In this document: positions 1 to 9,554 of the stretch, piece by piece
How positions within the stretch are numbered: the first letter of the stretch is position 1
Layout: each line of letters opens with the position of its first letter
NCBI GenBank assembly: GCA_965216945.1
Contig: CBDCGU010000003.1
Coordinates: forward strand, 2,108,001 to 2,172,000
DNA from: DATHZQ01 sp965216945
GTDB taxonomy: Bacteria; Actinomycetota; Acidimicrobiia; Spongiisociales; UBA5794
Reading direction: 5' to 3'
Length of the DNA stretch: 64,000 bases
Program-made: the position numbers and the translations under genes
Notes under the pieces: model-generated
What the model was told of the DNA's origin: nothing
Seen by the model: only the letters and a program-made list of their open reading frames with translations
Database searches by the model: none

Positions 1-547
1 AGTGGTGATGCTCCATGCCCCCGCGGGCGGCATACTCCCACTCGGCTTCTGTGGGCAGCCGTGTGCCCGACCACGAGCAGAACGCCAGGGCGTCGAGCCA
101 GCTCACGTGGACGACCGGGTGGTCCCCACGACCGTCGATGTCGCTGTGGGGCCCTTCGGGATGACGCCAGTCGGCTCCTTCGACCAGGCGCCACCACGGA
201 GCGGCGGCGACGCCCTGAGTCGGTGGGAAGTCGTCGGGCAGAAGACCGCCAAACACGAAACTGGTGCCGAACTCCTCTGCCGTCGTCACGTGGCCGGTGG
301 AATCTACGAAGGTATCGAACTGCCGGTTCGTCACTGCGTATCTGCCTATGGCGAAGGGCGACAGCTCCACCGCATGGACCGGTCCTTCGCCATCAGCGGG
401 GTAACCACGTGGATCATCGGTACCCATGTCGAATCGGCCACCCGGCACGCCGACGAGCTCGGGTGCCGCACCAACAGCGACGTGTTGGGCGGCGCGCGCT
501 CCGTTGCGATCGGAGCTCCGGGGGGCGCAGCAATGTTCGGACGGCAT
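1..547 (-). CDS. Formylglycine-generating enzyme (sulfatase-modifying factor), C-terminus cut by window edge
   Basis: This enzyme oxidises the active-site cysteine of type I sulfatases to C-alpha-formylglycine. Translating the reverse strand from the ATG at 547 gives 182 residues before the left edge. Residues 32-43 read VGVPGGRFDMGT, the usual opening of the FGE-sulfatase fold, and residues 161-177 read GTRLPTEAEWEYAARGG, the family signature. The catalytic cysteine pair of aerobic FGEs would lie further downstream and is outside the window. The gene faces away from the Cys-type sulfatase starting at 683, with 135 bases between them, so the pair probably share a control region. The related EgtB/PvdO-type proteins share this fold, but the sulfatase neighbour favours FGE. 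The 30 residues before the fold are unremarkable and the exact start is not certain. Confidence 0.9.
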   Translation of the reverse strand, partial: MPSEHCCAPRSSDRNGARAAQHVAVGAAPELVGVPGGRFDMGTDDPRGYPADGEGPVHAVELSPFAIGRYAVTNRQFDTFVDSTGHVTTAEEFGTSFVFGGLLPDDFPPTQGVAAAPWWRLVEGADWRHPEGPHSDIDGRGDHPVVHVSWLDALAFCSWSGTRLPTEAEWEYAARGGMEHHH

Positions 548-682
548 GGCGGCTGAATCTACCTCGAAGGTCGGTGTGGCCGGACGGGCATTTCGGGACG
601 GAGACCGCCGGCGAGCCGATCTGCGATCAACCACGTGTGTAGGGTTCCGACGCCGCAGCCACCACTGTGAGAGAGGATGAGG

Positions 683-3007
683 ATGGCGAGCTCCGAATTC
701 AAAGGGACGATCAAACTCGATGTCACGGAGTCGGTCGCCGACTGGGGTCCCTACACCCCTCCCACCGCACCGGAGGGGGCACCCAACGTCTTGGTGATCC
801 TCTACGACGACACCGGTCTGGCCGCCTGGGAGCCGTTCGGCGGCCGTATCGAGATGCCAACGCTGAAGAAGCTGGCCGACGACGGTCTTCGCTATACCCA
901 ATGGCACACGACCGCCCTGTGTGCACCCACCCGCTCCACCATGATGACCGGACGCAACCACCACCTGAACGGGATGGCCTGCATCACCGAGTGCGCCAAC
1001 GGTTTCCCCGGATGGCACGGCCGGATCCCCGACGCTTGCGCCACCGTGGCCCACCTCCTTCAGGATGCGGGGTGGAGCACCTTCTGGCTCGGCAAGAACC
1101 ACGACGTGCCCGAACAAGACGTCTCTCCCGGTGGGGAGAGATCGCGCTGGCCTCTGCAGATGGGTTTCGATCGGTTCTACGGGTTTCTCGGCGGTGAGAC
1201 CAACCAGTGGTATCCCGACCTGGTCGAGGACAATCGCTTCATCGAACAGCCCTACGGCCCCGAGGATGGCTATCACCTGTCCAAGGACCTCGCCGATCAG
1301 GCGATCAGGATGATTCGCGACCAGAAGGCGTCGAACCCCTCGAAGCCCTGGTACATGTGGTACTGCCCCGGAGCCAACCATGCCCCCCACCACGCACCTC
1401 AGGAGTACATCGACAAGTACAAAGGCAAGTTCGACGACGGCTACGAGGCCTATCGGGAGTGGGCGCTGGAACGGATGATCGACATGGGGATCCTCCCCGA
1501 GGGCACGGAGATGACTCCTCTCAACCCGTTGCCCGACGACATGGCGAACCCGGGGGACTACGTTCGCCCATGGGACGAGCTCAACGACGACGAGAGGAAG
1601 TTGTTCTGCCGTATGGCCGAGGTGTTTGCGGCATTCTCGGAGTACACGGACGTTCAGATCGGACGCGTGATCGACTATCTCGAGGAGTCGGGACAGCTCG
1701 ACAACACGCTGATCATGTACAGCGCCGACAACGGAACGTCCGGTGAAGGCGGTCCCAACGGCTCGGTGAACGAGAACAAGTTCTTCAACAACTTCCCCGA
1801 CTCGCTCGAAGAGAACATGCAGTACATCGACGTGCTGGGAAGTGTCGAGACCTACAACCACATGCCCACCGGATGGGCGGCGGCCTTCTCCACGCCGTTC
1901 CAGATGTTCAAGCGCTATGCACAGTTCGCCGGGGGTACCTGCGATCCGCTGGTCATCTACTGGCCGAAGGAGATCAGAGACCGAGGCGGGATCCGTCACC
2001 AATACCATCACTCGGTCGACGTCGTGGCCACGATCCTCGACGTCTGCGGGCTCGAGATGCCCGAGAGCTACAGGGGCGTCGAGCAGATCCCGATGTCGGG
2101 CACGTCCATGCGCTACAGCTTCGACGACCCCGGCGCCCCCACCACTCGCAAGCGCCAGTACTTCGCCATGCTGTCGACACGGGGCATCTGGGAGGACGGC
2201 TGGAAGGCGGCCGCCATCCATGCCCCGTTCCTGGGCAAGGGCGACTTCGACAACGACCGCTGGGAGCTCTACCACGTCGACGAGGATCGATCGGAATCGA
2301 AAGACCTCGCCGCCGAGCATCCCGAGAAGCTCCAGCAGCTGATCGATGCGTGGTTCGAGGAGGCCGAGGCGAACAACGTCCTGCCCCTCGACGATCGCAC
2401 CCCGGCCGAGCTCCTGGGTACCCAACGCCCATCGGCGGAGCCACCGCGCGATCGCTACGTCTACTACGCGAACACCTCGCCGGTCCCGGAAGGGGTTGCG
2501 GTCAACATCCGGGGTCGTTCCTACAAGATCGTGTCGAACATCAGGGTGGAAGACGGGTGCGAGGGTGTGATCTTCGCCCACGGTTCACGATTTGGCGGGC
2601 ACACCCTGTTCGTCAAAGACCAGAAGCTGCATTACGTGTACAACTTCCTGGGCATCAAGCCGGAGCAGCACTTCGTGTCCGACGTGCTCAACGCGGGCGA
2701 CTACACCGTCGGCATGGAGTTCGTTCGAGAGGCCGCCGGCGAGCACGGCGAGTCACTCGGCACCACGAAGCTCTATGTGAACGAGGAGCTCGCCGCTGAG
2801 GGGCCGATGAGGACCCAACCCGGCAAGTTCACCCTCTCCGGAGACGGGTTGTGCATCGGCTACGACAGCGGCGACGCCGTGAGCGGCGAATACCAGACCC
2901 CGGGTCGGTTCAGCAACGGTGAGATCCAGGGCGTGGTGGTGACCGTGGAAGAGGTTGAGTACCTGGATCTCGAGAAGCTGGCCCACGCCGCGTTCGCCAT
3001 CGACTGA
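683..3007 (+). CDS. atsA: Type I (Cys-type) arylsulfatase, AtsA-like
   Basis: It is predicted to hydrolyse sulfate esters. A paired Asp near residue 42 (YDD) fits the metal site, and residues 80-84 are C-A-P-T-R, the CxPxR sequence whose cysteine becomes formylglycine; T-M-M-T-G follows, close to the consensus. From memory, the overall sequence and the length of about 774 residues resemble the large AtsA-type sulfatases of mycobacteria, which carry a beta-rich C-terminal part; the tract at residues 590-770 fits that. No signal peptide is visible, so a cytoplasmic location is likely. ATG 683 is preferred over ATG 677 because GAGAGG at 671-676 sits six bases before it. The natural substrate cannot be told from sequence. 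The divergent FGE gene at the left edge is the expected maturase. Confidence 0.93.
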   Translation: MASSEFKGTIKLDVTESVADWGPYTPPTAPEGAPNVLVILYDDTGLAAWEPFGGRIEMPTLKKLADDGLRYTQWHTTALCAPTRSTMMTGRNHHLNGMACITECANGFPGWHGRIPDACATVAHLLQDAGWSTFWLGKNHDVPEQDVSPGGERSRWPLQMGFDRFYGFLGGETNQWYPDLVEDNRFIEQPYGPEDGYHLSKDLADQAIRMIRDQKASNPSKPWYMWYCPGANHAPHHAPQEYIDKYKGKFDDGYEAYREWALERMIDMGILPEGTEMTPLNPLPDDMANPGDYVRPWDELNDDERKLFCRMAEVFAAFSEYTDVQIGRVIDYLEESGQLDNTLIMYSADNGTSGEGGPNGSVNENKFFNNFPDSLEENMQYIDVLGSVETYNHMPTGWAAAFSTPFQMFKRYAQFAGGTCDPLVIYWPKEIRDRGGIRHQYHHSVDVVATILDVCGLEMPESYRGVEQIPMSGTSMRYSFDDPGAPTTRKRQYFAMLSTRGIWEDGWKAAAIHAPFLGKGDFDNDRWELYHVDEDRSESKDLAAEHPEKLQQLIDAWFEEAEANNVLPLDDRTPAELLGTQRPSAEPPRDRYVYYANTSPVPEGVAVNIRGRSYKIVSNIRVEDGCEGVIFAHGSRFGGHTLFVKDQKLHYVYNFLGIKPEQHFVSDVLNAGDYTVGMEFVREAAGEHGESLGTTKLYVNEELAAEGPMRTQPGKFTLSGDGLCIGYDSGDAVSGEYQTPGRFSNGEIQGVVVTVEEVEYLDLEKLAHAAFAID

Positions 3008-3197
3008 TCGGGGCAGGGGTCGCCGCGTACCGTTCTTGCGTAGCTCGGCGCACCATGCCGGCGCCAGGTACGCACGAATGCCCACAGCCTGGTCGACAGG
3101 GCGGCTGGCGAGCCCGACGACCGGGATGGGCGACACGTTTCCCAACCGACGCGTAGGTTTGTGACTGGAAGCGGAGTCGACGAGAACGGGGGCTTCC

Positions 3198-4483
3198 GTG
3201 CACAGAGGGAGAAGACGGTTGGCGTTGATCGCAGGATTGTCCGCGGTTCTGCTGGCTTTGGCGCCGCTGGCACCCGCCGGCGCCGGTCACGACGACGACC
3301 CGAGAACGAAGAATCTGCATCCGGTGGGCCACATCGAGGAGCCTGCGAGCCTCTTTTACGGTCCTCCGAGCATCCACACCGACATCGCCTTTTGGGGCGG
3401 CTATGCATTCCAAGGGAACTGGCAGGGCTTCAACATCAGGACATCTCGGCGCCGGGCAATCCGAAGCACGTGTCGTTCACCGAATGCAACGGCAACCAAG
3501 GCGACGTCGTCGTCTGGGACAACGTCCTGGTGAGGTCCTGGAACTCGCCGGCCAGCGGGGCGCAAGAGTGCGACGGCACCACCGTGCCCGCGGGTTTCGA
3601 GGGCCTGCATGTCTTCGACATCAGCGACCTGAGCGATCCGGTGCTGGTCGGCGCCGTCGAAACGGAATGCGGATCGCATACGGCGACGGCCGTGCCCGAT
3701 CTGGCCAACAACCGGCTTCTGATCTACAACAGCTCGTCCAGTTCGTCATGTCCGGGGCTCGACATCATCGAGGTTCCGCTCGACGATCCGGCGGCAGCCG
3801 CCTACGTGAGATTCGAGGATGCCGGCGGACGTGACTGTCACGACACCGGTGTGGTTCTCGGAGACGCCATGATGGCCGCCTGCGCAGGTGACGAAGGCTT
3901 CACCGTGTGGAGCCTGGCCAACTCGCTCGAGGATCCCGAGTTCATGTACTCGAAGTCGATTGCCGGAGTGAACATCGGGCATTCGGCGATGTTCACCTGG
4001 GACGGCGAAGTGATCGTCTTCGGCCACGAACCAGGAGGCGGCGTCGGCCCCTTCTGCCAGGCGACCAGTGACGAAGTGGACAAGTCCGCGATGTTCTTCG
4101 ATGCACACACCGGGGACATGCTGGGGAGATGGGTGCTGCCTCGACCACAGTCCGCGACCGAGAACTGCACGATCCACAACTACAACATCGTGCCCGTTCC
4201 GAACGGCAACTACATCTTGGTGAGCGGCAATTACCAGTCGGGCACCAGCGTTGTTGACTTCACCGATCCGGCGAACGCCGTCGAGATCGCCTTCTCGGAC
4301 CCGCCGGCGATCGACCCCATCGACCTCGGCGGGGCGTGGTCGACGTATTGGTACAACAACTTCATCTACGAGACGAACATCACGGAGGGACTCAACATCT
4401 TCCGGTACAGCGGGAACGAGACGGCCGGTGCGCTGCGGCTCGACCATCTGAACCCGCAGACCGTTCCGTTCACGTTGCCGTAA
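3198..4483 (+). pseudogene. Secreted LVIVD/beta-propeller-like protein gene with a single-base frameshift
   Basis: The reading frame is split. From GTG 3198 the frame encodes a signal peptide (basic start, then a Leu/Ala-rich core ending A-G-A-G) and a mature region through GNWQGFNIR at codon 3438-3440. The continuation DISAPGNPKHVSF is in the -1 frame from base 3440 and runs to the stop at 4483. Restoring one G in the AGG-ACATC stretch gives an uninterrupted protein of about 428 residues with repeated 'GLHVFDISDLSDPVLVG'-type blades, as in LVIVD-repeat secreted proteins. No other lesion is seen, so this is a sequencing error, a recent mutation or programmed -1 slippage. No classic slippery heptamer is present. 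Function is unknown; the protein would be extracytoplasmic. Confidence 0.8.
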
Positions 4484-4503
4484 CCCCGAACGAGGCGCTT
4501 CTT

Positions 4504-4533
4504 CTTGGGGGTGGGCGTCGTCCCGCCCCCAAG
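4504..4533. terminator. Strong G/C-rich hairpin between convergent genes
   Basis: Arms at 4504-4515 and 4522-4533 pair over 12 bp (CTTGGGGGTGGG with CCCGCCCCCAAG, one G-U pair) around a 6-base loop, 21 bases after the stop of the LVIVD-type gene. No T-tract follows on either strand, so it is a probable but not classical terminator. Confidence 0.55.
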
Positions 4534-4784
4534 AGGACCGCATTGGTGGTGCACCGAGTCCGCACGACGGGTGCGGCGTGAGTGCGTGATCAGGTCCCGA
4601 CCTGACGCCCGTGCCCAACTGGCTCCGCGGTCGCGGGTGCGTGGCCGCGACGTCGATTCGTGGAGATGTGCTGCCAACGAGCGTCCGGCCGGCCGGCGTC
4701 GACGCACTCGGTCGGGTCGAGGGCCTCCGCCCGATCCGTCAGGTGGGCGAAGATGCGAATGCTGGTTCGGCGACCAACACCCGG
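4534..4784. other. Spacer between convergent genes, no gene seen
   Basis: The stretch between the hairpin and the stop codon of the MDR reductase contains short open frames on both strands, but none with a recognisable product, convincing ribosome binding site or codon pattern. Confidence 0.5.
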
Positions 4785-5810
4785 TCAGGTATTTGCCGTC
4801 AATACCACCTTGCCGGCGTATCCGCCACGCTCCATGAACTCGTGGGCACGGGAGGCTTCGAGCAGAGGGAAGCGCTCGGAAATCACCGGTCTCATCTTGC
4901 CGGCTGCGGCCAGATCGAAGAACTCGGCAAGGGAGTCTCGATACCAATCCATATGCTCTTTGGGATAGCTCTCCATTCCCGGTCCCAGCGGCGCTGTCTT
5001 GCCATTCGGTAGGATCTTGACCAGACCGACCACCAGCATGCTGGGCGGAATGATCTTGATGCCACCCCTGACGGCACCGACCATGCCGAGCATTATCAGC
5101 CGTCCACCTTTGCGGAGTGCCCGGTAGGAACGCCAGAGCTGTCGGCCGCCCCCGATGACATCGAAGACAACATCGACGCCGTCGCCGGTCAGTTCAAGGA
5201 TACGGGCGACGAAGTCCTGGTTGCGGTAGTCAATCGGCGTGGCACCGAGAGACTCGACCAACTCGTGGTTGTGTGCCGAGGCGGTGCCGTACACCTCCAA
5301 ACCGGCCAGTGTGCCGAGTTGAACCAGGGCGCTGCCAACTCCTCCGGCCGCACCGTGAGCGAGTATGCGCTCTCCGCTCTGTACACCAGCCATCTTGTGC
5401 ATCGCCAGGCTCGCCGTCAGGTAGTTGACCACCAGAGCAACGGTTTTGGCTGGATCGAGGCCCGGAGGAACAGGCACCGCCCAGTCGGCGGGCGTGCAGA
5501 TGAACTCCGTGTATCCACCTGCCTCACCAAACGTCCACAGGGCAACCCTCTGTCCGATCTCCAGGTTCGATACGCCTTCGCCCAGCTTGTCCACCACCCC
5601 GACGACGTCCTCGCCGGGTGTGTACGGTGGCTTGACTCCTGGGAACCAGTGTTGGCGGAGCATGATGTCGTAGCTCGAGACTCCGGCGATCAGGGTCTTG
5701 ACCCGAACCTCACCCGGCCCGGGCTGGGGCATGTCCTCCGCCACGACTTCCAGCACCTGCGGTCCCCCACGCTTGGCCACAACAATCCGGTGATTCTTGG
5801 CCTCATGCAT
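4785..5810 (-). CDS. Medium-chain dehydrogenase/reductase (quinone oxidoreductase-like)
   Basis: A 341-residue NAD(P)H-dependent oxidoreductase of the zinc-independent MDR branch. The N-terminal GroES-like fold contains PGPGEVRVK and the PYTPGEDVVGVV tract, and the Rossmann part has GAAGGVGSALVQL near residue 155. The cysteine and histidine zinc ligands of alcohol dehydrogenases are not seen, which fits a quinone oxidoreductase or enone reductase. ATG 5810 is preferred over longer starts because AAGGAG lies just upstream on the reverse strand and homology-like sequence begins there. It stands alone: the stop faces the convergent LVIVD-type gene and a 476-base gap lies upstream. The substrate cannot be predicted. 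Confidence 0.88.
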   Translation of the reverse strand: MHEAKNHRIVVAKRGGPQVLEVVAEDMPQPGPGEVRVKTLIAGVSSYDIMLRQHWFPGVKPPYTPGEDVVGVVDKLGEGVSNLEIGQRVALWTFGEAGGYTEFICTPADWAVPVPPGLDPAKTVALVVNYLTASLAMHKMAGVQSGERILAHGAAGGVGSALVQLGTLAGLEVYGTASAHNHELVESLGATPIDYRNQDFVARILELTGDGVDVVFDVIGGGRQLWRSYRALRKGGRLIMLGMVGAVRGGIKIIPPSMLVVGLVKILPNGKTAPLGPGMESYPKEHMDWYRDSLAEFFDLAAAGKMRPVISERFPLLEASRAHEFMERGGYAGKVVLTANT

Positions 5811-6286
5811 GCTGGCTCCTTCGCCGGGTCTCGCCCGATTGTCGCGCTCGCCTTCCAGAACTGGAAGAGCGGGAACAACATCGCAAGTCCCCAGAACCCG
5901 ATCCGCCACCCACCGTGGCAATCAGCACGCCGGGCCACCGCCAGTATCCCTCAGTGCCGGTTCCAGGATGCCGGTCGGTGCGCGATATCGCTTGGGACCG
6001 TGAGTGTCATGTGCGGACCCGCCGCTTGGGCCAAGCGTCGACCGGTGTCCTGCATCGACCGAGCCACCTTCCGCATTGGGAGGGGAACGTGAAATAGGCG
6101 CCAGACCCCATCGCGGCAGCTCACAGATTCCGTGACACGAGAAACGGCGAAATCCCGATCCTCCACTGGGAATCCGGCCGTTCGAGACCCAACAACCGTG
6201 GGATCCAGGCCGTCGAGGGACATGACGCCATGCCCACCGCCAGCTGTGTTGATGGCGGCCTGCTCACCGAGTGGCTCGCGTACGGT
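5811..6286. other. 476-base spacer, no convincing gene
   Basis: It lies between the start of the MDR reductase and the stop of the FtsX-like permease, both on the reverse strand, so it should carry the MDR promoter. A 90-codon reverse frame (5951-6223) is present but shows no recognisable motif and no good ribosome binding site. I see no RNA gene or repeat. Confidence 0.5.
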
Positions 6287-8779
6287 TCAGCGGCCCGGGT
6301 CGGTCCGGGCCGGCCGCGCCAGGCCGGTGAACCATCCAAACCCGTAGGCGGCCAGTGGGACGCCGACCAGGACAACTGCCACCACGAGCGGTGGAACCGC
6401 CTTCCACAGACTGCCTGCTCCTAGAACCTCGACGGCGAAGCCCACCTGGGACACGAGTCCGGCTATCACTGCAAGAACCGCCGCCATGAGCGCCAGCGAG
6501 GCCATCGACCAGGCGTGCACCCGCCGGCGGAACGAGCGACCGGCGCCGACCGCTTCGTAGGCGGCGTGTGCCGAGGCATTCTCGGCACGATGCAGCGCCC
6601 CAACGACGGCCACGATTCCCACGGCCAGGAGGCTGGTCACGCCGAGGGTCCACGCAACCGCCCGCGTCCCGCTGTCCGGCTCGGTCCGACCCTCGACCGC
6701 CACGCCCAGGGAGGCGGCCGCCCGCGTGATGTCGGCGATGTCGGCATCGGAGAACGGCATGTCCGCGACGACCAGCCACGCCACGGTCTCAATCGGCAGC
6801 CCCAACGAAGCCGCGTAGCCGGGTTCGATGAGCGCTCCGGGCGTGGACGAGAACCGCTCGAAATCGCGCACCGATACCGTCATGCGCTCATCGGTGCCGA
6901 CATCGTCGGCGCCGGGGCGGATGAAGGCGTGCTCGCCCTCGTGGTTCGTCATGACATCGGCATCGTCGAATCCGGACAGCCCGAGCGCGCCGACCAGCTC
7001 AGATGTCCCGACATAGGTCGGAATGCTGGCAAAGCCGAAGTCGGCGCCGGACCGCTCTGTTATCAGTCCGAAAACCAGCGGCGATCGGATCCCGATCGCC
7101 ACCTCAGAGCCTTCTCCCAACCCGGCGTCCGAGGGGATGGCTGCCGCGCGTGTGCCGCTCTCCACGATGGGCTGAAGGAGGGGAACGACGGTCGCGCCCG
7201 GGACGAGGTTCGCCACGTCATCGGTGAACTCGGACCGATCGACGGCTGCGGTGGCGCTCGAGCCGATGGGTCCAAGCCGGGGGTCGTGGTCGGGAAACAC
7301 CATCAGGTGATTCGGGCCCATCGACGGCACATGGTCGTCCGAATGCTCGAAGATGCGGAAACCAGTCGCGGCGACGACCGGCACCGTCAGGACCACGACG
7401 AGGGCGGCCGCGGTCGCCGCTGAACGCGACTGGTAGCGACCGAGATCACGCCGTGCGACCCGGGTTGCCAGCGAACCGGCGGAGGCACGTCGCGTGCCGA
7501 TCCGCACCGCGAGCGGCGCGAGGAGCACCGTCCCGAGCGGGATGGCTACGAATGCCGCAACATCCAGAAACACGGGTCGGTCGCGGTCCTCCATGGAGAA
7601 CACCGACACGAGGCCCACCACACCCACGACCAGAAGGACGAACCCGATGATGCTCATCCGCACCGGTCGGCGCGGCGCGGGTCGGGCCGCCTTCAGCGCA
7701 CCCGAAACTGCGGCCCGGGTCATGGCCCGGGCCGGCCACCACGCCGCGCCCGTTGCGGCGAGGACCGCCATGGTCCCCATGACGGCGATGGCCGCCCACG
7801 GCCACTGCACGGCGTCGATGCGGTAGTTGGCGACACCGTCGAGCCCCGGCACCACCGCCTGCGAGACGGCCATACCCGTCACAACCCCGATCGTTGCGGC
7901 GATGACCCCGGCTGTGACGCCGCCCGCCACCACCGCGGCCCGCAACTGCCGCCGGTTCGCACCGACCGCGGCCAGCAGGCCGAGCTGGCGCAGCCGCCGT
8001 TGCGCCAGCATCGTGACCACCGAGATCACCAAGAGACCCACTTCGAGCAGGATCCCGGCCACCGCCACAGTCAAAGCGATCGCCGTGGTCGTCCGGGAGT
8101 CATCGTCATGCCGTAGCTGCCAGATTCGGGAGCCCGACCACCCATCGATAAAGGCTGCCACCTGTTCGTCCGACCCAGTGATCAGAAGCCGGACCTCCTC
8201 CGGCACGAACGTCCCGGGTCGGGCGAGAACGAACTGATCCGACAGGCGGGCGGGGTTCTCGACGGTGCCCGTGACCGTCAGCTCGAGACCGTCCAGCGTG
8301 ACCGCATCGCCGATGCCGGCGCCCAGCCGCTCGGCCAGGCCGTCGGTCAACGCGAGCTCGGAACCAACGGAGGGGTACCGTCCGTCGAGCAGGTCGATCA
8401 ACGCCGCCGAGTTGGCACCTTCCGGGTCGAAGGCGCGTACCTCGACCGGCGAGGCCGACCCGGCCGGCAGCACGAACGACGTCTCCACGGCATCGGCCAC
8501 GGCGAACTCGGAACCAGCCGCGGTCACCACCGCTTGACCGAGTTGGCCGGGAACGCCGATCACGTGGGAGCCGTGGCCGAACTCGGCCAGCTTCGTCTGG
8601 GGGATGACGTTGACCGCGGCCGTCACAGCGAACACGCCCGCGGCGACGGCCACCGCGATGAGCAATATCACCAAGGCCCATTGCCGGCGCTCCAGTCGCA
8701 GCATCCGCCGGTTCCACCGGTAGACAAGCCGCCGCCATCTGCGAGGTGGTCCTTTCCCACCCCGTAGTTGCGGTGTCAT
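6287..8779 (-). CDS. ABC transporter permease, FtsX/MacB-like
   Basis: An 830-residue membrane protein. A transmembrane helix near residues 33-53 is followed by a long extracytoplasmic part, then a block of three helices (about residues 235-370), further helices around 395-455, a second large soluble domain and a final block of three helices before the C-terminus. This duplicated FtsX layout is typical of actinobacterial permeases that work with a LolD/MacB-type ATPase, usually in export of peptides or drugs or in envelope-stress signalling. ATG 8779 is preceded by GGGAG on the reverse strand. It follows the ATPase gene by 46 bases and belongs to the padR operon. The cargo is unknown. Confidence 0.9.
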   Translation of the reverse strand: MTPQLRGGKGPPRRWRRLVYRWNRRMLRLERRQWALVILLIAVAVAAGVFAVTAAVNVIPQTKLAEFGHGSHVIGVPGQLGQAVVTAAGSEFAVADAVETSFVLPAGSASPVEVRAFDPEGANSAALIDLLDGRYPSVGSELALTDGLAERLGAGIGDAVTLDGLELTVTGTVENPARLSDQFVLARPGTFVPEEVRLLITGSDEQVAAFIDGWSGSRIWQLRHDDDSRTTTAIALTVAVAGILLEVGLLVISVVTMLAQRRLRQLGLLAAVGANRRQLRAAVVAGGVTAGVIAATIGVVTGMAVSQAVVPGLDGVANYRIDAVQWPWAAIAVMGTMAVLAATGAAWWPARAMTRAAVSGALKAARPAPRRPVRMSIIGFVLLVVGVVGLVSVFSMEDRDRPVFLDVAAFVAIPLGTVLLAPLAVRIGTRRASAGSLATRVARRDLGRYQSRSAATAAALVVVLTVPVVAATGFRIFEHSDDHVPSMGPNHLMVFPDHDPRLGPIGSSATAAVDRSEFTDDVANLVPGATVVPLLQPIVESGTRAAAIPSDAGLGEGSEVAIGIRSPLVFGLITERSGADFGFASIPTYVGTSELVGALGLSGFDDADVMTNHEGEHAFIRPGADDVGTDERMTVSVRDFERFSSTPGALIEPGYAASLGLPIETVAWLVVADMPFSDADIADITRAAASLGVAVEGRTEPDSGTRAVAWTLGVTSLLAVGIVAVVGALHRAENASAHAAYEAVGAGRSFRRRVHAWSMASLALMAAVLAVIAGLVSQVGFAVEVLGAGSLWKAVPPLVVAVVLVGVPLAAYGFGWFTGLARPARTDPGR

Positions 8780-8825
8780 GCGGTGCTCCCGAAGTTCATC
8801 GGTCTGCCCGTCAAACCGCTTGTGT

Positions 8826-9554
8826 TCACTTGGCCAGCGCCCGATCGATGCTGTCGGGCGCCGCTTCATCGACGAGGCGGCCATCGCGTAGGAACACGAC
8901 CCGGTGGGCCCACGCGGCCAAGTGGGCGTCGTGGGTGACCACGATGCCGGCGACGCCCTGTTCACACGCCGAGCGGAGCAGGGCCATCACTTGTTCCCCG
9001 TTCACCGAGTCCAAGGCACCGGTTGGTTCGTCCGCGAGAATCACTTTGCGGTCGCCGACCAGTGCCCGAGCGATGGCCACTCGCTGTTGTTCACCGCCCG
9101 AGAGATCGTCCGGGTAGCGATCGCCGAGATGGCCGACACCGAGCTGGTCGAGCCGAGCAGCTGCCGCGTCCGAGGCGGGCCGGGGGCCGGCACCGGCCAG
9201 CTCGAGCGGGAAGGCCACGTTCTCGATGGCGGTCAGCCCGGGCAGGAGATTGAGGTCCTGGAAGACGTAGCCGACCTTTCGGAGACGAAGGTCGGCACGC
9301 TCGTCCCAGGTGAGCGCCCCGAGGTCCCACCCGTCGACCGCGACCGTCCCCGACGTGGCCAAGTCCAGTCCGCCTGCCAGTGACAGCAGCGTGGACTTGC
9401 CAGAGCCCGACGGCCCCATGATGGCAACGAGTTCCCCCGCCGCCACCGACAGGCTGACTTCAGCGATCGCGTCGACCGCCACGTGTCCCTCGCCGTAGGT
9501 TCGGGTCGCACGGTCGAAGCGGATCACCGAAGACATCGATTCAGGCACGGCCAC
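8826..9554 (-). CDS. ABC transporter ATP-binding protein, MacB/LolD family
   Basis: A 242-residue nucleotide-binding domain with Walker A GPSGSGKST (47-55), a Q-loop in YVFQDL, signature LSGGEQQ, Walker B VILADEP followed by TGALD, and the H-loop in VVTHD. The Walker B and D-loop wording is typical of the MacB/LolD/FtsE group that pairs with FtsX-like permeases such as the next gene. The GTG at 9554 overlaps the end of padR by 14 bases and has GAGGAGG five to six bases ahead, which points to translational coupling. An internal ATG at 9536 is an alternative start. Confidence 0.94.
   Translation of the reverse strand: MAVPESMSSVIRFDRATRTYGEGHVAVDAIAEVSLSVAAGELVAIMGPSGSGKSTLLSLAGGLDLATSGTVAVDGWDLGALTWDERADLRLRKVGYVFQDLNLLPGLTAIENVAFPLELAGAGPRPASDAAAARLDQLGVGHLGDRYPDDLSGGEQQRVAIARALVGDRKVILADEPTGALDSVNGEQVMALLRSACEQGVAGIVVTHDAHLAAWAHRVVFLRDGRLVDEAAPDSIDRALAK

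Noticed and set aside
2..556. Forward open frame of 184 codons at the left edge
   Set aside because: It is antisense to the FGE gene, whose reverse-strand translation shows the full family signature.
3161..4483. A continuous 440-codon gene from the start at 3161
   Set aside because: Its first 90 codons are out of frame with the signal peptide and family-like sequence; the product would lack a sensible N-terminus.
5951..6223. 90-codon reverse frame in the 476-base gap
   Set aside because: No motif, weak ribosome site and atypical composition; not called as a gene.
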